From the NCBI GenBank assembly GCA_020425915.1, contig JAGQQZ010000324.1, forward strand, positions 1-23,129: a DNA stretch of 23,129 nucleotides, written 5' to 3'. The notes below the pieces were generated by a model. It was not told the DNA's origin. It was given only the letters and a program-made list of their open reading frames with translations, and searched no databases. Shown here in pieces: positions 16,097-23,129 of the stretch. The translations under genes and the position numbers were made by a program. Origin of the DNA: Planctomycetota bacterium (GTDB lineage Bacteria > Planctomycetota > UBA1135 > UBA2386). The stretch's first letter is position 1. Each line of letters starts with the position of its first letter.

Positions 16097-17541
16097 CGTG
16101 CTGCTTCCTTTCCGACGGGCTGGCCGTCGTAGAACACCGTGACGAGGCGAGACGTCGGTGCGAGCGGGTCGCCGGAGAACAGCAGGAGATTCGCCCGCTT
16201 GCCCTTCTCGACGGTGCCGACGTCCTTCTCGACGCCGAGCATCGCTGCGGGGATGGACGTGACACCGCGCAACACGGTGTCGGCGTCGGCGCCGTGGCGG
16301 ACCAGTTCCATCAACTTGTAGAACAGGTCGCGAACCTCGAACCGCGTATCACCGACGAGGTAGCCGACTTCGATGCCCGCCTTGCGCAACTCGGCACCGG
16401 GGTCGTGGAGCACGCGGGTGTAGTGCGGGGTGCGGAGCTCGGGCTCGATCAGGATGCGCGCGCCCACTTCCGAGACGGCTTCCGGTTCGAGCCAGAGGCT
16501 GCCACCGAACGCGTTGTCGTTCGGGGCGACCAAGGTGACCGCGAACTCGTAGTCGTCGATCGCCTCGACGTAGTGGGCGAGCTCTTGGCTCGTGCTCACG
16601 ACGAGCATCGCGCTCCGCTTGCCTTCGAGCAGGTCGGCGATCGCCTCGGCGTTCGGGTCCTTCTTCTTCTCGGGCTTCTTGTCCGCGGGCTTCTTGTCGT
16701 CGCTCGCCGGCTTGCCGTTCGGTTTCGGCTTCTCGCCCGGCTCGGGCTTGGGCTTCGGCTCGGGCTTCGGCTCGGGTTTCGGTTCGTCACCCGGTTTCGG
16801 TTCGGGCTTCGGCTCGTCGCCCTTCTTCGGCTTGTCGCCCGACTCGTCGGACGGCTTCGAATCCGTCGGCTTCTTGGCCGACTCCGACTTGTCCGGCTGC
16901 TTCGGCTCCTCCTTGGGCTTGTTCCGATCGTCGAGCGCCTTCTTGCCGGCGTCGAGCGCCGACTTGATCGCCTTCTTGACGCTCGAGTTGGGGGCGCAGC
17001 CGATCACGAGATAGGTGTCGTCGTCGAGTACGAAGCCGTCCGCAGTCTCCTTGTCCAACGCGACGCGGGCCGCCTGTCCAGGAAAGCCGAGTCCCATCGG
17101 AGCGATCGCGAGAGTCGTCACGCCCGCCGCGAGCAGCTCACCGAACACGTCCTGTCGGGCATACAGCGAGTCCGAGACCTTCGAGCCGGCCTTGCTGACG
17201 GGTGACGACTGGCGCGTCGACCGCACTCGGAAGCGGCCGTGGAACTGGTCGGCCGGCGCCGTTCGGCGTGTGCCGCTCAGGCCGGCCTGCGACCAGGCGC
17301 TGACCAGTCCAGGCATCACCGTGCCGCCATCGGCGTCGACGACCTCGGCGCCCGCCGGGATCTTCACCTTCGCGCCGACGGCCTTGATCCGGCCGTCCTG
17401 GATCAGCACGGTGCCGGACTCGATCGGTTCGCCGGCGAGCGTGAGGATGCGCGCGTTGCGGATCGCGAGGGGTCGCTCCTGCTGCGCCGAGGCGTGGGCG
17501 GCGATGAGCGAGAGCAGCGTCGTCGTGATCAAGTGCTTCAT
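16093..17541 (-). CDS. Exported amidohydrolase-like protein with Lys-Pro-Glu insertion, metal motif lost (array gene 5)
   Basis: The 482-residue product has a signal peptide ending at ASA (17-19) and the amidohydrolase start LAIRNARILTL. At the metal site it reads PGLVSAWSQ (77-85), with Trp83 and Gln85 in place of the HxH pair. The basic residue found in the neighbouring loop of its paralogs is also absent (Ala161 by my alignment), making this the most diverged unit. Residues about 206-296 are low complexity, rich in Lys, Pro, Glu, Asp and Ser with an EPKP repeat. After the insertion the fold resumes, and the C-terminus shows KDVGTVEKGKRANLLLFSGDPL. The ATG at 17541 follows the stop of the upstream gene by two bases. 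The frame stays open upstream, but that part overlaps the previous gene and has no signal peptide. Function is likely structural or regulatory within the array, by inference only. Confidence 0.82.
   Translation of the reverse strand: MKHLITTTLLSLIAAHASAQQERPLAIRNARILTLAGEPIESGTVLIQDGRIKAVGAKVKIPAGAEVVDADGGTVMPGLVSAWSQAGLSGTRRTAPADQFHGRFRVRSTRQSSPVSKAGSKVSDSLYARQDVFGELLAAGVTTLAIAPMGLGFPGQAARVALDKETADGFVLDDDTYLVIGCAPNSSVKKAIKSALDAGKKALDDRNKPKEEPKQPDKSESAKKPTDSKPSDESGDKPKKGDEPKPEPKPGDEPKPEPKPEPKPKPEPGEKPKPNGKPASDDKKPADKKPEKKKDPNAEAIADLLEGKRSAMLVVSTSQELAHYVEAIDDYEFAVTLVAPNDNAFGGSLWLEPEAVSEVGARILIEPELRTPHYTRVLHDPGAELRKAGIEVGYLVGDTRFEVRDLFYKLMELVRHGADADTVLRGVTSIPAAMLGVEKDVGTVEKGKRANLLLFSGDPLAPTSRLVTVFYDGQPVGKEAAR
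16711..16821 (-). repeat. Imperfect 12-base tandem repeat encoding EPKP units
   Basis: This block encodes residues 241-277 of the array gene at 16093-17541. Glu-Pro-Lys-Pro units recur, interrupted by Gly-Asp and Gly-Glu. The underlying DNA repeats a unit close to GGCTTCGGCTCG on the plus strand. It lies wholly in frame and would form an extended, unstructured linker. Confidence 0.85.
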
Positions 17542-17543
17542 GA

Positions 17544-18884
17544 TCAGAACCGCGGGCGTTCCGCGTTCCTCCGGTATGCGATGTTGCCGTTGACGACGGT
17601 CATCTCGACCGCGTTGCGTGGATCGAGTGGGTCGCCGTCCCAGAACACGAGGTCGGCGTCCTTGCCGACGACGAGCGATCCGACCCGATCTTGGACGCCG
17701 ACGAATCGGGCGGCGTTGATGGTGATCGCCCGCACGCCGACTTCCCACGGCAGACCGAGTCGCACCGCCATCGCGGTCTGGAGTTGGAGTTGCTCCTGGG
17801 GGATGACCGGAGAGTCCGTGTTGATGCCGATGCCGTCACGTCCGAGTCCGCGGACCGGATGACGGAAGCCGTGCCGACCACCCGAATACCAATTCGCGGC
17901 GAGTCCCTCGAACCGTCCACGCTCGTAGTTGAACTGGAACTGGCGCGGGCCGTTGCTGACCGGAACGCCGCGCTTCCAGGCCTCCTCGCTGAGCCGATAC
18001 GCGTCGAACGTGCCGTGCACGATCACCGTCCAGAGCCCGAACTCGTCCCGCAGCTCGCGCAGCGTCTGCAGCGCCACCTGGTAGATCTGAGTGTGAACGC
18101 AGACCGGGTACTCATGGCGGAACAGACCGCGCAGGTACTCGAGTGCTGGATCGAACTGCGGCTTGGGGCCCTTGCCAGCGTCGAAGTCCTCCCAGGCCTG
18201 GTAGTACTTCTGGCCGCGCTCGAGCGTCATCCGAAGACCGTGATTCATGCCCATGTGGGTCATGCCGAGGTCGCCGGCGTAGCGCTCGGGGTTGCCGGCC
18301 TGGGCGATCTTCAGACAGCCGGGGAAGCGCACCAGCGCTTCGTCGGGCGACCGGCCCCAGGTCTTCGTCAGCGTGCCGAAGCCGCCCATGTTCGACCCCG
18401 AGCCGGGAATCAGCATCACCGTCGTCACTCCGCCCGCGAGCGCGTTGCGCAACATCTCGTGATCCATCGTGATCAGGTCGAGCGTCCGCATCTCGGGGTT
18501 GGTCTGGTGCAGAGTGTCGTTGAGTTCGAATCCGCGGCCCGCGATGTGGCAGTGCAGTTCGATGTATCCCGGTAGACACCACGAGTCGCCGGCGTCGACG
18601 AGTTCGAATCCGTCGGGGATGGCCGTCTCGGCGGCTCGACCGATCGCGACGATCTTGCCGTCCTGACTCAGGACGATCGCGTCGTCGATCGGGTCGCCCT
18701 CGACCGGGATCACCTTGGCACACCGGAAGGCGAGCTTCGGGCTCTCGACCTTGTCGGGGCCGAGTTTGGCGATCTTCGGGACGTCCGGTCGGTCGCCGTA
18801 GTAGATGTCGATCGAGAGATCGCCCTGGGCGATCGCGGACGCGGTGGCCGCGAGCGATGCAGCGATGATCGCGAGGGTTCTCAT
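17544..18884 (-). CDS. Exported metal-dependent amidohydrolase with complete active site (array gene 4)
   Basis: This 446-residue protein is the only complete array unit with an intact amidohydrolase metal site. It has a signal peptide (about 1-19), HCH at 111-113 within PGYIELHCH, His264 in VCVHTQ, His290 in VIVHGTF and Asp357 in INTDSP. Lys174 in the GGFGTLTK loop could be the bridging or loop lysine. The C-terminal segment VGSLVVGKDADLVFWDGDPLDP is typical of the imidazolonepropionase- and prolidase-like branch (PF01979). It should hydrolyse a C-N bond such as an amide, cyclic imide or dipeptide bond outside the cytoplasm; which one cannot be told. It has a normal length and the shortest central segment of the set (about 222-258). 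The start at 18884 overlaps the previous stop as ATGA and has GAGGAG six bases upstream. I infer that it is the catalytic member of the array. Confidence 0.92.
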   Translation of the reverse strand: MRTLAIIAASLAATASAIAQGDLSIDIYYGDRPDVPKIAKLGPDKVESPKLAFRCAKVIPVEGDPIDDAIVLSQDGKIVAIGRAAETAIPDGFELVDAGDSWCLPGYIELHCHIAGRGFELNDTLHQTNPEMRTLDLITMDHEMLRNALAGGVTTVMLIPGSGSNMGGFGTLTKTWGRSPDEALVRFPGCLKIAQAGNPERYAGDLGMTHMGMNHGLRMTLERGQKYYQAWEDFDAGKGPKPQFDPALEYLRGLFRHEYPVCVHTQIYQVALQTLRELRDEFGLWTVIVHGTFDAYRLSEEAWKRGVPVSNGPRQFQFNYERGRFEGLAANWYSGGRHGFRHPVRGLGRDGIGINTDSPVIPQEQLQLQTAMAVRLGLPWEVGVRAITINAARFVGVQDRVGSLVVGKDADLVFWDGDPLDPRNAVEMTVVNGNIAYRRNAERPRF

Positions 18885-21646
18885 CGTTCACTCCTCGTGC
18901 CGCGCGCGTCGTAGGCGATGCGGCCGTTGCAGACGACGAGCAACACGCGGCTCGTCAGTTCGAATGGGTTGCCCGAGAACACGACCAGGTCGGCGTCCTT
19001 GCCACGTTCGAGGCTGCCGACGCGGTCGTCGAGCTTGAACATCCGCGCGGCGTCGATCGTGAGCGCCTCGAGCGCGGCTTGCGGGTCGAGTCCCCAGCGG
19101 ATCGCGTGGGCGACGTGCAATGGCAGGTACTTCGCCCCGGCCGTATCGCCGGTGCCGAACGCCAGTTCGGCGCCGCGATCCGCGAGCCTCGCGGCCGCGT
19201 TGACCAGATCGCCGCGCTCGTGCGAGACGATCGCCGGGCCTAGGACGATCGGTGGCGCGTCGGCGCCGAGGATCTCTGGTGTCTCGATCGCGTCGGAGAC
19301 GCCGGTCATGACGAACGGCATCTCCTCCTTGCGGAAGAACTCGAGCACCGCCTGAACGGCCGGCGCGCGGTCCGACTTCACGACCAGCGGGATCTTCTTC
19401 TCGACCCAGGCGCGAACCGGTTCGAGCGACTCGTCGACCTTCGGGGCCTTCGGCTTGTCGTCCTCGTCGTCGTCTTCCGACGCACTCGCCTCGACGCGTT
19501 CGCCTTCGATCGTCGCCTGTTGGCCCATGACCGAGAGCGTCCCGGTGAGCTTGTCCGCCTCGACCGTGGCTTCGAGATCGGCCGAGTTGCCCATCAGCTT
19601 CGCGCTGCCGGTGAGCTTGCCGTTCTCGAACTTGCCGTTCTCGATCGTGCCCTCCTGCGGCAGCTTGTTGCCGTCGATGCTGACCTCGACCGAGCCGGTC
19701 ACCGCGGTTCCGTCGAGTTTCAGTTTCATCACGACCTCGACAGCGAACGGCATCGGCAGTCCGCCGAGTTCACATTCCCACCGACCCGAGATCGGATCGC
19801 CCTCCGCCGGCTTCGCGCTGCTCTCGGATTCCTCGGCTTTCTTGACCTTGCCCGCCTTCCAGTCGGCGAGGGCCTTCTCGTACTTCTCCCAACTCTCGAT
19901 GTACTTCTTGCCGCGCGACATCAGGTCGGCGAGTGGTTTGGTCGAGTCGGGCCCGATCTCGTCGTGCACGACCCGCAGCGCGGCGATCTCCTTGAGGATC
20001 GCGGACTCGTCGTCACTCGCCCCGGTCTTCACCGCCGTCACGCGTCCCGAGACCGACGAGCCGTCGGATCCCGCGACCAGCAGGGTCGTGAGGCCCGCTT
20101 CCAGCGCCTCCTCGAACACGGGATCGTCGTGCCGGATGATCTCGTCGATCTTCTGCGCCGCGGTGCCGCTCGGCACGCCGACGCCGTCGCCGGACAGCCC
20201 CGCGCTGGTGAACGAGTTGATGAAGCCCGGGGTCACGACCGCGTCACCGAGGTCGACGACGCGGGCTCCGTAGGGAACCGCGAGTTCCTCGCCGACCGCC
20301 TTGATCTTGCCGTCGGCGACGATCACGGTCGCGTCGCGCAGCACGGGTCCGGCGGCCGTGATGATGCGGTCTGCTCGGATCGCGAGCATGTCGGTCTCGA
20401 ACGTGCGCTCGAACGCCGGGACGCCGTCGACGAACGTCTTCTCGACCAGTGTGCCGACGGCGAACGGTTCGCCGCTGAGCACGAGGAAGTCCGCGTCATG
20501 CCCGGGCCGGAGCGAGCCGACGCGATCCGCGACGCCGATCGTGGCCGCGGCGTCCGTGGTGATCGCACGCAGCGCGACCTCCGGCTCGAGTCCGTGACGG
20601 ATCGCGATGCCGGCGATGAACAGGAAGTCCGCCATGTCGGCGTTGCGCTCCGGCGCGAGCGCCACCGGTACCCCGGCCCGCGCCAGCACGGCCGCGTTCG
20701 AGAGTTCGTTCCGGGGTGATTCGTCGGTCCGGTCCTCGCCGCCCTGGTTGGGGGCGCTGAGCGCGACCGGGATGCGCACGACGACGTGCGCACCGGACTT
20801 CGCGATCCTGCCGGCGATCCGGTCGACCTCGAACGGGTCGTCGAGTGTCAGGCGGACGCCGAGGCGCTTCGCGAATTGCAGCGCGCGGACGATGTCGGCG
20901 GCCTCGCGCGCGGCGATCCGCAACGGGAGTTCCCCCGACACGACTTCGCGGAGTGCGGCCGGGTCGTATCGGTGTTCGACCATCGTCGAGAGCGCGGTCG
21001 ACTCACCACGTGCCGCGCGATCGAACAGGTCCCGCAGCACGGCGAGTTGTGAGATCCGCGCCGATGGGTACTGCCGCCGTGCCGGTACGAGCGGATCGTC
21101 GTCGCTCGGGCTCAACGTCGGCTCGAACAGGGTCGGGGCACGCGTGCTCTCGGCACCGAGCGTGATCTGCAGCGCGTTCGACTCGTCGAGCGTTCGCGCG
21201 ATCGGATCGTCGCCGAACAGCTTCACGACCGATCCCTGACCGGACACCAGACGGTCGGTGTCCATCCCGAGGTATGCGGTCGTGACACCGCCGGACAGCG
21301 CACGGCGGAACTCGCGGTCGAAGTCGAACCCGTCGAGTGCGACGAAGTCAGGCGTCACGTGGTAGTCCGTCGTACGGAGGTCCGCGAGGACCGAATCCGC
21401 GGCGACGATGCCGGGCATGACGACCTTGCCGCTCGCATCGAGGATCGGCATGTCGTCGGGCGCCTTCCCCTCGACGATCGAATCGATGCGACCGTCCCGG
21501 ACCACGAGCCAGACGCCGTGTAGTGCGGGACCATCGCCCGGATAGAGCGTTCCGCAGTGCACGGCGAACGTGCCGCGGGGCGTCTCGTCGGGCGTGTGCG
21601 GCGCGGCGAGCCAACTGACCGCGATAGCGAGGATCAGGCCGACCAT
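18881..21646 (-). CDS. Double amidohydrolase-like protein with nested beta-barrel domain, both metal sites lost (array gene 3)
   Basis: The 921-residue product contains two complete amidohydrolase-like units in one chain, about 26-414 and 418-914, after an N-terminal hydrophobic segment (about 1-15). Each unit has its own closing segment: DRVGSLRPGHDADFLVLSGEP (375-394 region) and DRVGSLERGKDADLVVFSGNP (874-894 region). At the HxH position the first reads PGIVAADSV (Asp84, Val86) and the second PGFINSFTS (Phe479, Ser481), so neither can bind metal in the usual way. Both keep a loop lysine (Lys142, Lys540). The second unit has a helix (KKYIESWEKYEKALADW, about 580-596) followed by a roughly 100-residue beta-domain (619-717) and an Asp/Glu-rich linker (722-740). 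The ATG at 21646 shares one base with the previous stop (TGATG). The fusion probably fixes a one-to-one pairing of two pseudoenzyme units. Confidence 0.88.
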   Translation of the reverse strand: MVGLILAIAVSWLAAPHTPDETPRGTFAVHCGTLYPGDGPALHGVWLVVRDGRIDSIVEGKAPDDMPILDASGKVVMPGIVAADSVLADLRTTDYHVTPDFVALDGFDFDREFRRALSGGVTTAYLGMDTDRLVSGQGSVVKLFGDDPIARTLDESNALQITLGAESTRAPTLFEPTLSPSDDDPLVPARRQYPSARISQLAVLRDLFDRAARGESTALSTMVEHRYDPAALREVVSGELPLRIAAREAADIVRALQFAKRLGVRLTLDDPFEVDRIAGRIAKSGAHVVVRIPVALSAPNQGGEDRTDESPRNELSNAAVLARAGVPVALAPERNADMADFLFIAGIAIRHGLEPEVALRAITTDAAATIGVADRVGSLRPGHDADFLVLSGEPFAVGTLVEKTFVDGVPAFERTFETDMLAIRADRIITAAGPVLRDATVIVADGKIKAVGEELAVPYGARVVDLGDAVVTPGFINSFTSAGLSGDGVGVPSGTAAQKIDEIIRHDDPVFEEALEAGLTTLLVAGSDGSSVSGRVTAVKTGASDDESAILKEIAALRVVHDEIGPDSTKPLADLMSRGKKYIESWEKYEKALADWKAGKVKKAEESESSAKPAEGDPISGRWECELGGLPMPFAVEVVMKLKLDGTAVTGSVEVSIDGNKLPQEGTIENGKFENGKLTGSAKLMGNSADLEATVEADKLTGTLSVMGQQATIEGERVEASASEDDDEDDKPKAPKVDESLEPVRAWVEKKIPLVVKSDRAPAVQAVLEFFRKEEMPFVMTGVSDAIETPEILGADAPPIVLGPAIVSHERGDLVNAAARLADRGAELAFGTGDTAGAKYLPLHVAHAIRWGLDPQAALEALTIDAARMFKLDDRVGSLERGKDADLVVFSGNPFELTSRVLLVVCNGRIAYDARGTRSER
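18891..18896 (-). promoter_or_regulatory. Shine-Dalgarno GAGGAG for the intact amidohydrolase gene
   Basis: Located inside the last codons of the preceding gene, six bases before the ATG at 18884. It is the clearest ribosome binding site of the array, so the catalytic member may be translated partly on its own. Confidence 0.6.
19496..19792 (-). other. Segment encoding an inserted lipocalin-like beta domain
   Basis: Codons for residues 619-717 of the double amidohydrolase-like protein. The sequence begins with GRWECEL and alternates short strands with KLDG, ENGK and ADKL turns (for example GKLTGSAKLMG and DKLTGTLSVMG). This is the pattern of small antiparallel beta-barrel domains found on secreted proteins in several phyla. 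It interrupts the second amidohydrolase unit and is flanked by charged linkers, consistent with an independently folding ligand- or partner-binding module. Confidence 0.6.
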
Positions 21647-22914
21647 CAGTTTCCGCTGCCCTTGCCGCCGAACAGGTGTTGCAGGCGGAGGTCGTCCGCG
21701 CGCTCGTAGACGACCTCGCCTTCGAGCAGCACGGTCTCGACCCAGGTCGTCGCCTGGATCGGGTCGCCGGTCAGCACCTGGAGGTTCGCGATCTTGCCGG
21801 GCTCGATCGAGCCGAGGTCGTCACCGAGTCCGAGCAGCTTGGCCGGCTCGACGGTCAGGGCGCGCATCGCGGTCTGACGGTCGACGCCGTTGCGCACTGC
21901 GGTCGCGATCTGCCACCACGGGTAGCGAGACGGGCTGCCGATGTTGTTCGAGATGCCGAGGACCAGCGAGATCCCGGCGGCGTCGAACACCTTCACCGGG
22001 CTGACGAGCGACTCCTCCTCGGTGATCGGGTCGGTCTCCCAGAACTCGAGCGCGTTCCAGTCGAGGACGACCGGGAGTCCGAGCTGTGCCAACGCGTGCG
22101 CTGCCTTGTAGGTTTCCGGTCCGGCGACGAGCACGAGGTCGAGGTCGGCCCAGGTCTTCTTCATGCGCCCGACCTCCGCGACGTCGGCGGTCCCGCCCAC
22201 GTAGAGGTAGCCGCGGAGCTTGCCATGGATGAGGTCCACGACCGCCTGCTTCTCCTCGGGGTGCTTCTCTTCGAACTCCTTTTCGTCGGTCGCGCCGGCA
22301 GCCTTCTCCCGCTCGAACTCCGCGCGCTTGCGCTCGAGTTCCTGCTCCGCGTCGCGTGCGTCCTCGAGCGTTCGGCGCAGCTTGCGGATCTGCGCGACCT
22401 TGCCCGCGTCGCTCGAGCCGAGCGAGAGCTTGAGTCCCGAACGATCGCGCATCGCCATGTCTTCGACGGTGGCCCCGGTCGGACGCAGCACCATCCCGGT
22501 GCCGCCGAGCAGGGTGCTGTTGCCGGGCATGACGTTCATGCAGCCGACGCCGTTGCGCAAGGCTTCCTCGAAGAACGAGTCGGACGGGTCGACACCGTCC
22601 GCGACCGACAGGAACGGCACGTTCTCCATGCGTTCGTTCGCACCGTCCATGCCGCCCGAGCAGTGGGCGATCACCCACGTCGGCATGACCGTCTTGTCGC
22701 TCGCGTCCACGACCTTCGCGTTCCACGGGATCTCGATGTTCGGGCCGACCTGGGAGATCCGGCCGTCCTCGATCAGGATGACGGCGTTGTCGAAATCGCT
22801 GCCGGTCATCGTGATGACCTTGCCGGCCTTGACCGCGACGATCTCCTGTGCGACCGCGGCGGTCGAGATCGAGAGGGCGAGCAGCAGCCCGAGGGTGACG
22901 TGGGAGTGATTCAT
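21646..22914 (-). CDS. Exported amidohydrolase-like protein with coiled-coil insertion, metal motif half lost (array gene 2)
   Basis: This 422-residue protein has a signal peptide ending near VAQ (21-23) and the amidohydrolase fold start IVAVKAGKVITM. The metal-site strand reads PTWVIAHCS (78-86), so the first histidine (His84) remains but the second is Ser86, and no counterpart of the later histidines or aspartate is evident; SNN occupies the region where TDSP is expected. Arg144 takes the loop-lysine position. Residues about 172-235 are highly charged and heptad-like (a probable coiled coil rich in Glu, Lys, Arg and Ala) inserted in the barrel. The C-terminus shows DDLGSIEPGKIANLQVLTGDPI and a short Gly-rich tail. 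The start at 22914 overlaps the previous stop as ATGA. I infer a pseudoenzyme or a strongly altered metal site. Confidence 0.86.
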   Translation of the reverse strand: MNHSHVTLGLLLALSISTAAVAQEIVAVKAGKVITMTGSDFDNAVILIEDGRISQVGPNIEIPWNAKVVDASDKTVMPTWVIAHCSGGMDGANERMENVPFLSVADGVDPSDSFFEEALRNGVGCMNVMPGNSTLLGGTGMVLRPTGATVEDMAMRDRSGLKLSLGSSDAGKVAQIRKLRRTLEDARDAEQELERKRAEFEREKAAGATDEKEFEEKHPEEKQAVVDLIHGKLRGYLYVGGTADVAEVGRMKKTWADLDLVLVAGPETYKAAHALAQLGLPVVLDWNALEFWETDPITEEESLVSPVKVFDAAGISLVLGISNNIGSPSRYPWWQIATAVRNGVDRQTAMRALTVEPAKLLGLGDDLGSIEPGKIANLQVLTGDPIQATTWVETVLLEGEVVYERADDLRLQHLFGGKGSGN

Positions 22915-23129
22915 CGGATTTGGACTCCGTCGATGTAGACGGCCGTGGCGCGAGAGGTGGGGTCGAAGGGAGAACCCGTCCAGAGGACGAAGTCTGCGTC
23001 GCGGCCCGCGGCGAGCGAGCCGACTCGGTCGTCGATGCCGAGGATCTGGGCGGGGACGAGCGTGATCGCGGCGAGCGCGACGTCCTGGTCCACGCCGTTT
23101 CGTACGGCCATCATCGCCTCCCCGACGAG
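22911..23129 (-). CDS. Amidohydrolase-like protein, C-terminal fragment cut by the window end (array gene 1)
   Basis: The last 72 residues of another amidohydrolase-family protein are visible; the gene continues beyond 23129. The visible part has the helix AVRNGVDQDVALAAITLVPAQ, the closing segment DRVGSLAAGRDADFVLWTGSPF and a final strand ending in VYIDGVQIR. It resembles the C-terminus of the intact member more than the diverged ones (ADFVLW against ADLVFW), but the metal-site strand lies outside the window, so activity cannot be judged. It is coupled to the next gene by an ATGA overlap, which means the array and its promoter begin upstream of this window. The internal ATG at 23114 is not the true start, because the frame is open and homologous up to the edge. 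Confidence 0.85.
   Translation of the reverse strand, partial: LVGEAMMAVRNGVDQDVALAAITLVPAQILGIDDRVGSLAAGRDADFVLWTGSPFDPTSRATAVYIDGVQIR

Noticed and set aside
16711..16821. Tandem repeat considered as a CRISPR-like or intergenic array
   Set aside because: The units are contiguous 12-base codon repeats in frame within a gene, without spacers.
14675..17541. Array genes 5 and 6 as pseudogenes
   Set aside because: Their frames are intact, they have signal peptides and conserved C-terminal segments, and they are tightly coupled to their neighbours, so loss of the metal site looks like specialisation rather than decay.
17542..17748. N-terminal extension of array gene 5 by 69 codons
   Set aside because: It overlaps the intact amidohydrolase gene and would bury the signal peptide that starts at the ATG at 17541.

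Overview
The window is GC-rich bacterial chromosome, about two thirds G+C by eye, densely coded and without any rRNA, tRNA, IS element or CRISPR array that I can see. The best guess for the host is a Planctomycetota member. This rests on the C-terminal domain of the secreted protease at 65-2713, on many exported proteins with short Ala-X-Ala type signal peptides, and on an array of amidohydrolase-like paralogs. The assignment is inference from protein style, not from a marker gene.

Left part (1-6890, minus strand): a secreted subtilisin-family protease (65-2713) follows a 420-base non-coding gap. Upstream lies a tight three-gene unit read right to left: a polytopic MATE/MOP-like membrane protein with a GTG start (5574-6890), a class I SAM methyltransferase coupled to it by an ATGA overlap (4831-5577), and a membrane-anchored SGNH/GDSL esterase-like protein (3134-4807). 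Together they could move and modify a lipid- or carbohydrate-linked product, but the substrate is unknown.

Middle part (7009-14596): recQ (plus strand) is a full RecQ helicase with RQC and HRDC domains, and it appears to start at a rare ATC codon. It converges on icmF (minus strand), which encodes the three-part fused B12-dependent isobutyryl-CoA mutase with its own G-protein chaperone. Divergent from icmF is an exported protein with a DUF1573/ASH-like domain (12608-14155), followed on the other strand by a small SnoaL-like protein (14192-14596).

Right part (14675 to the window end, minus strand): this is the most unusual region. Six genes stand head to tail with overlaps of 1 or 4 bases or a gap of 2 bases. 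All encode amidohydrolase-superfamily proteins, and each complete one has a signal peptide or N-terminal hydrophobic segment. One gene encodes two amidohydrolase units in one chain, so seven units are visible counting the partial one at the window edge. Among the six complete units only the one at 17544-18884 keeps the HxH motif and the other expected metal ligands. The other five keep the fold's conserved C-terminal closing segment but have lost the metal site, and several carry different insertions at what looks like the same place in the barrel. This looks like one active exported enzyme co-produced with a set of pseudoenzyme paralogs, perhaps forming a hetero-oligomer. The substrate cannot be read from sequence.
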